A model generated the notes under the pieces. The model made no database searches and was not told where the DNA came from. It worked only from the letters and a program-made list of their open reading frames with translations. DNA of 14,613 nt from an uncultured Dorea sp. (GTDB lineage Bacteria; Bacillota; Clostridia; Lachnospirales; Lachnospiraceae). The DNA lies in the NCBI GenBank assembly GCA_910584615.1, contig CAJUAM010000053.1:1-14613 (forward strand), written 5' to 3'. Below, in pieces: positions 14,053-14,613 of this stretch. The position numbers were made by a program, and so were the translations under genes. The stretch's first letter is position 1, and each line of letters starts with the position of its first letter.

Positions 14053-14332
14053 GAAAATTATTTGTTTTTATCAAATCTTTTTGCCGTAGGATAACCTAAA
14101 CGTCGTTCTTTCCTCTGTGGAAGATGAGAAATTAGAAAATGTGTATAGGAGTTTAAATCTTGTGTTATCAATCACATGTTAAGATATGTTAAGGGTATTC
14201 GGAACGGCAAAGGTGCATCCTATATGCACCCTCGGATGTACCCCGGATTCTTTGGGGAGTGCATTAATTAAATGAGGTTGAAAGTTATGTAATACAAAAC
14301 AAACGAATAACTTGCAAGATGGCAGCAGGACA
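14053..14332. other. gene-poor intergenic stretch with small repeats
   Basis: I see no supportable gene here on either strand. It holds a tandem ATGTTAAG (14176-14183 and 14186-14193), a hairpin GGTGCAT/ATGCACC (14212-14218/14224-14230) and a short CCCC/GGGG pair (14241-14244/14254-14257). No tRNA or insertion-sequence remnant was recognised. Confidence 0.5.
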
Positions 14333-14361
14333 TTGAAACAGTGAAAAGAATATGTTACACT
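14333..14361 (+). promoter_or_regulatory. promoter of the small toxin-like gene
   Basis: TTGAAA (14333-14338), a 17-base spacer and TACACT (14356-14361), with TG one base before the -10 box, make an extended -10 promoter. Transcription would start near 14368, giving a leader of about 80 bases. Confidence 0.65.
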
Positions 14362-14393
14362 CTCTGCATGGGAAACCAAAGCGAGGCGGCTCA

Positions 14394-14441
14394 CCCTCTA
14401 CTGTCGGAGGGGTCATACCCTCTGGACGAAAGAAAGGAGGG
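14394..14441 (+). promoter_or_regulatory. alternating hairpin leader over the toxin ribosome binding site
   Basis: Four short segments can pair in two exclusive ways. Segment 1 is CCCTC (14394-14398), segment 2 GGAGGG (14406-14411), segment 3 CCCTCT (14418-14423), and segment 4 GGAGGG (14436-14441), which contains the ribosome binding site. Pairing 1:2 lets 3 pair with 4 and hide the site; pairing 2:3 leaves it open. Segments 1 and 3 sit in two identical ACCCTCT copies. Confidence 0.5.
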
Positions 14442-14448
14442 CATGTCG

Positions 14449-14541
14449 ATGGTTACATATTCTGATCTGATTCAGTTTAGTATACTCGTGGTTGTTCTTG
14501 TTGGTCTGTGTTATCAGATTTTCAAGGGAAAACGGAAATAG
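14449..14541 (+). CDS. small hydrophobic peptide, putative holin-like toxin
   Basis: This 30-residue peptide has a polar start (MVTYSDLIQF), one membrane segment (about 11-25, SILVVVLVGLCYQIF) and a basic tail KGKRK. That layout fits the putative holin-like toxin family, which is considered to include type I toxins that act on the membrane and are controlled by an antisense RNA. The ribosome binding site AAAGGAGGG (14433-14441) is strong and 7 bases from ATG 14449; an in-frame ATG at 14443 is only 1-2 bases away and is unlikely. The gene has its own promoter, a structured leader, and GGCGGCT (14385-14391) complementary to AGCCGCC (14540-14546), which spans the stop codon. I could not identify an antisense RNA promoter within the window. 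Function is inferred from size and layout only. Confidence 0.7.
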   Translation: MVTYSDLIQFSILVVVLVGLCYQIFKGKRK

Positions 14542-14613
14542 CCGCCACTACTGCCAATTGATATGCCCCTTGTCAAGTAGACAGGACAAATATCTAAAAT
14601 TTAGTGCGGATGA

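Noticed and set aside
14179..14394. Minus-strand 71-residue open frame
   Set aside because: No ribosome binding site, no recognisable family, and it runs antisense through the toxin promoter and leader. Its composition looks like chance.
14341..14448. Extended 66-residue reading of the toxin-like frame from 14341
   Set aside because: The predicted transcription start and structured leader lie within it, and the strong ribosome binding site points to ATG 14449.
14540..14613. Antisense antitoxin RNA promoter on the minus strand
   Set aside because: A TTGACA is present on the minus strand near 14571-14576, but no -10 box lies at a usable distance, so no antitoxin is called within the window.

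Overview
The window looks like chromosomal DNA of a spore-forming Clostridia, most likely a Lachnospiraceae member. The evidence is the Firmicutes gene order yabP-yabQ-divIC-spoIIE-tilS-hpt-ftsH, a purine-rich A+T-leaning coding style, strong AGGAGG-type ribosome binding sites, TTG and GTG starts, and a queuosine-precursor ECF component with a structured leader. No phage structural genes, insertion sequences, CRISPR arrays, tRNA or rRNA genes were seen.

Left part (1-6453): the sporulation/division block (yabP, yabQ, a DivIC/FtsB-like protein, then a strong terminator) is followed by a SpoIIE ortholog and the housekeeping trio tilS-hpt-ftsH. Compared with Bacillus, the yabR, tRNA, yabS and yabT genes found between divIC and tilS are absent. 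SpoIIE is only 467 residues and has no membrane-spanning half. tilS and hpt overlap by more than 50 bases, and ftsH starts at TTG.

Middle part (6478-13284): an intracellular GH13 alpha-glucan hydrolase follows ftsH with a 24-base gap and ends at a terminator shared with the convergent map (methionine aminopeptidase, minus strand). From a divergent promoter region run an unassigned class I methyltransferase and an 816-residue membrane-anchored protein. That protein has a propeller-like middle and a C-terminal segment resembling a C39-type papain-like fold without its catalytic residues. The pair ends at another bidirectional-type terminator.

Right part (13379-14613): queT on the minus strand is preceded by a leader of about 118 bases with a kissing-loop or pseudoknot layout, and by a promoter overlapped by repeated TACCCACA half-sites. 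After a gene-poor stretch comes a 30-residue single-membrane-segment peptide of the putative holin-like toxin type. It has its own promoter and a leader whose four short segments can pair in two mutually exclusive ways, one of which covers the ribosome binding site.

Most genes here are ordinary core genes. The signals most worth a second look are RNA-level or regulatory: the toxin leader, the queT leader and operator, the hairpin over the yabP ribosome binding site, the soluble SpoIIE, and the degenerate protease-like domain.
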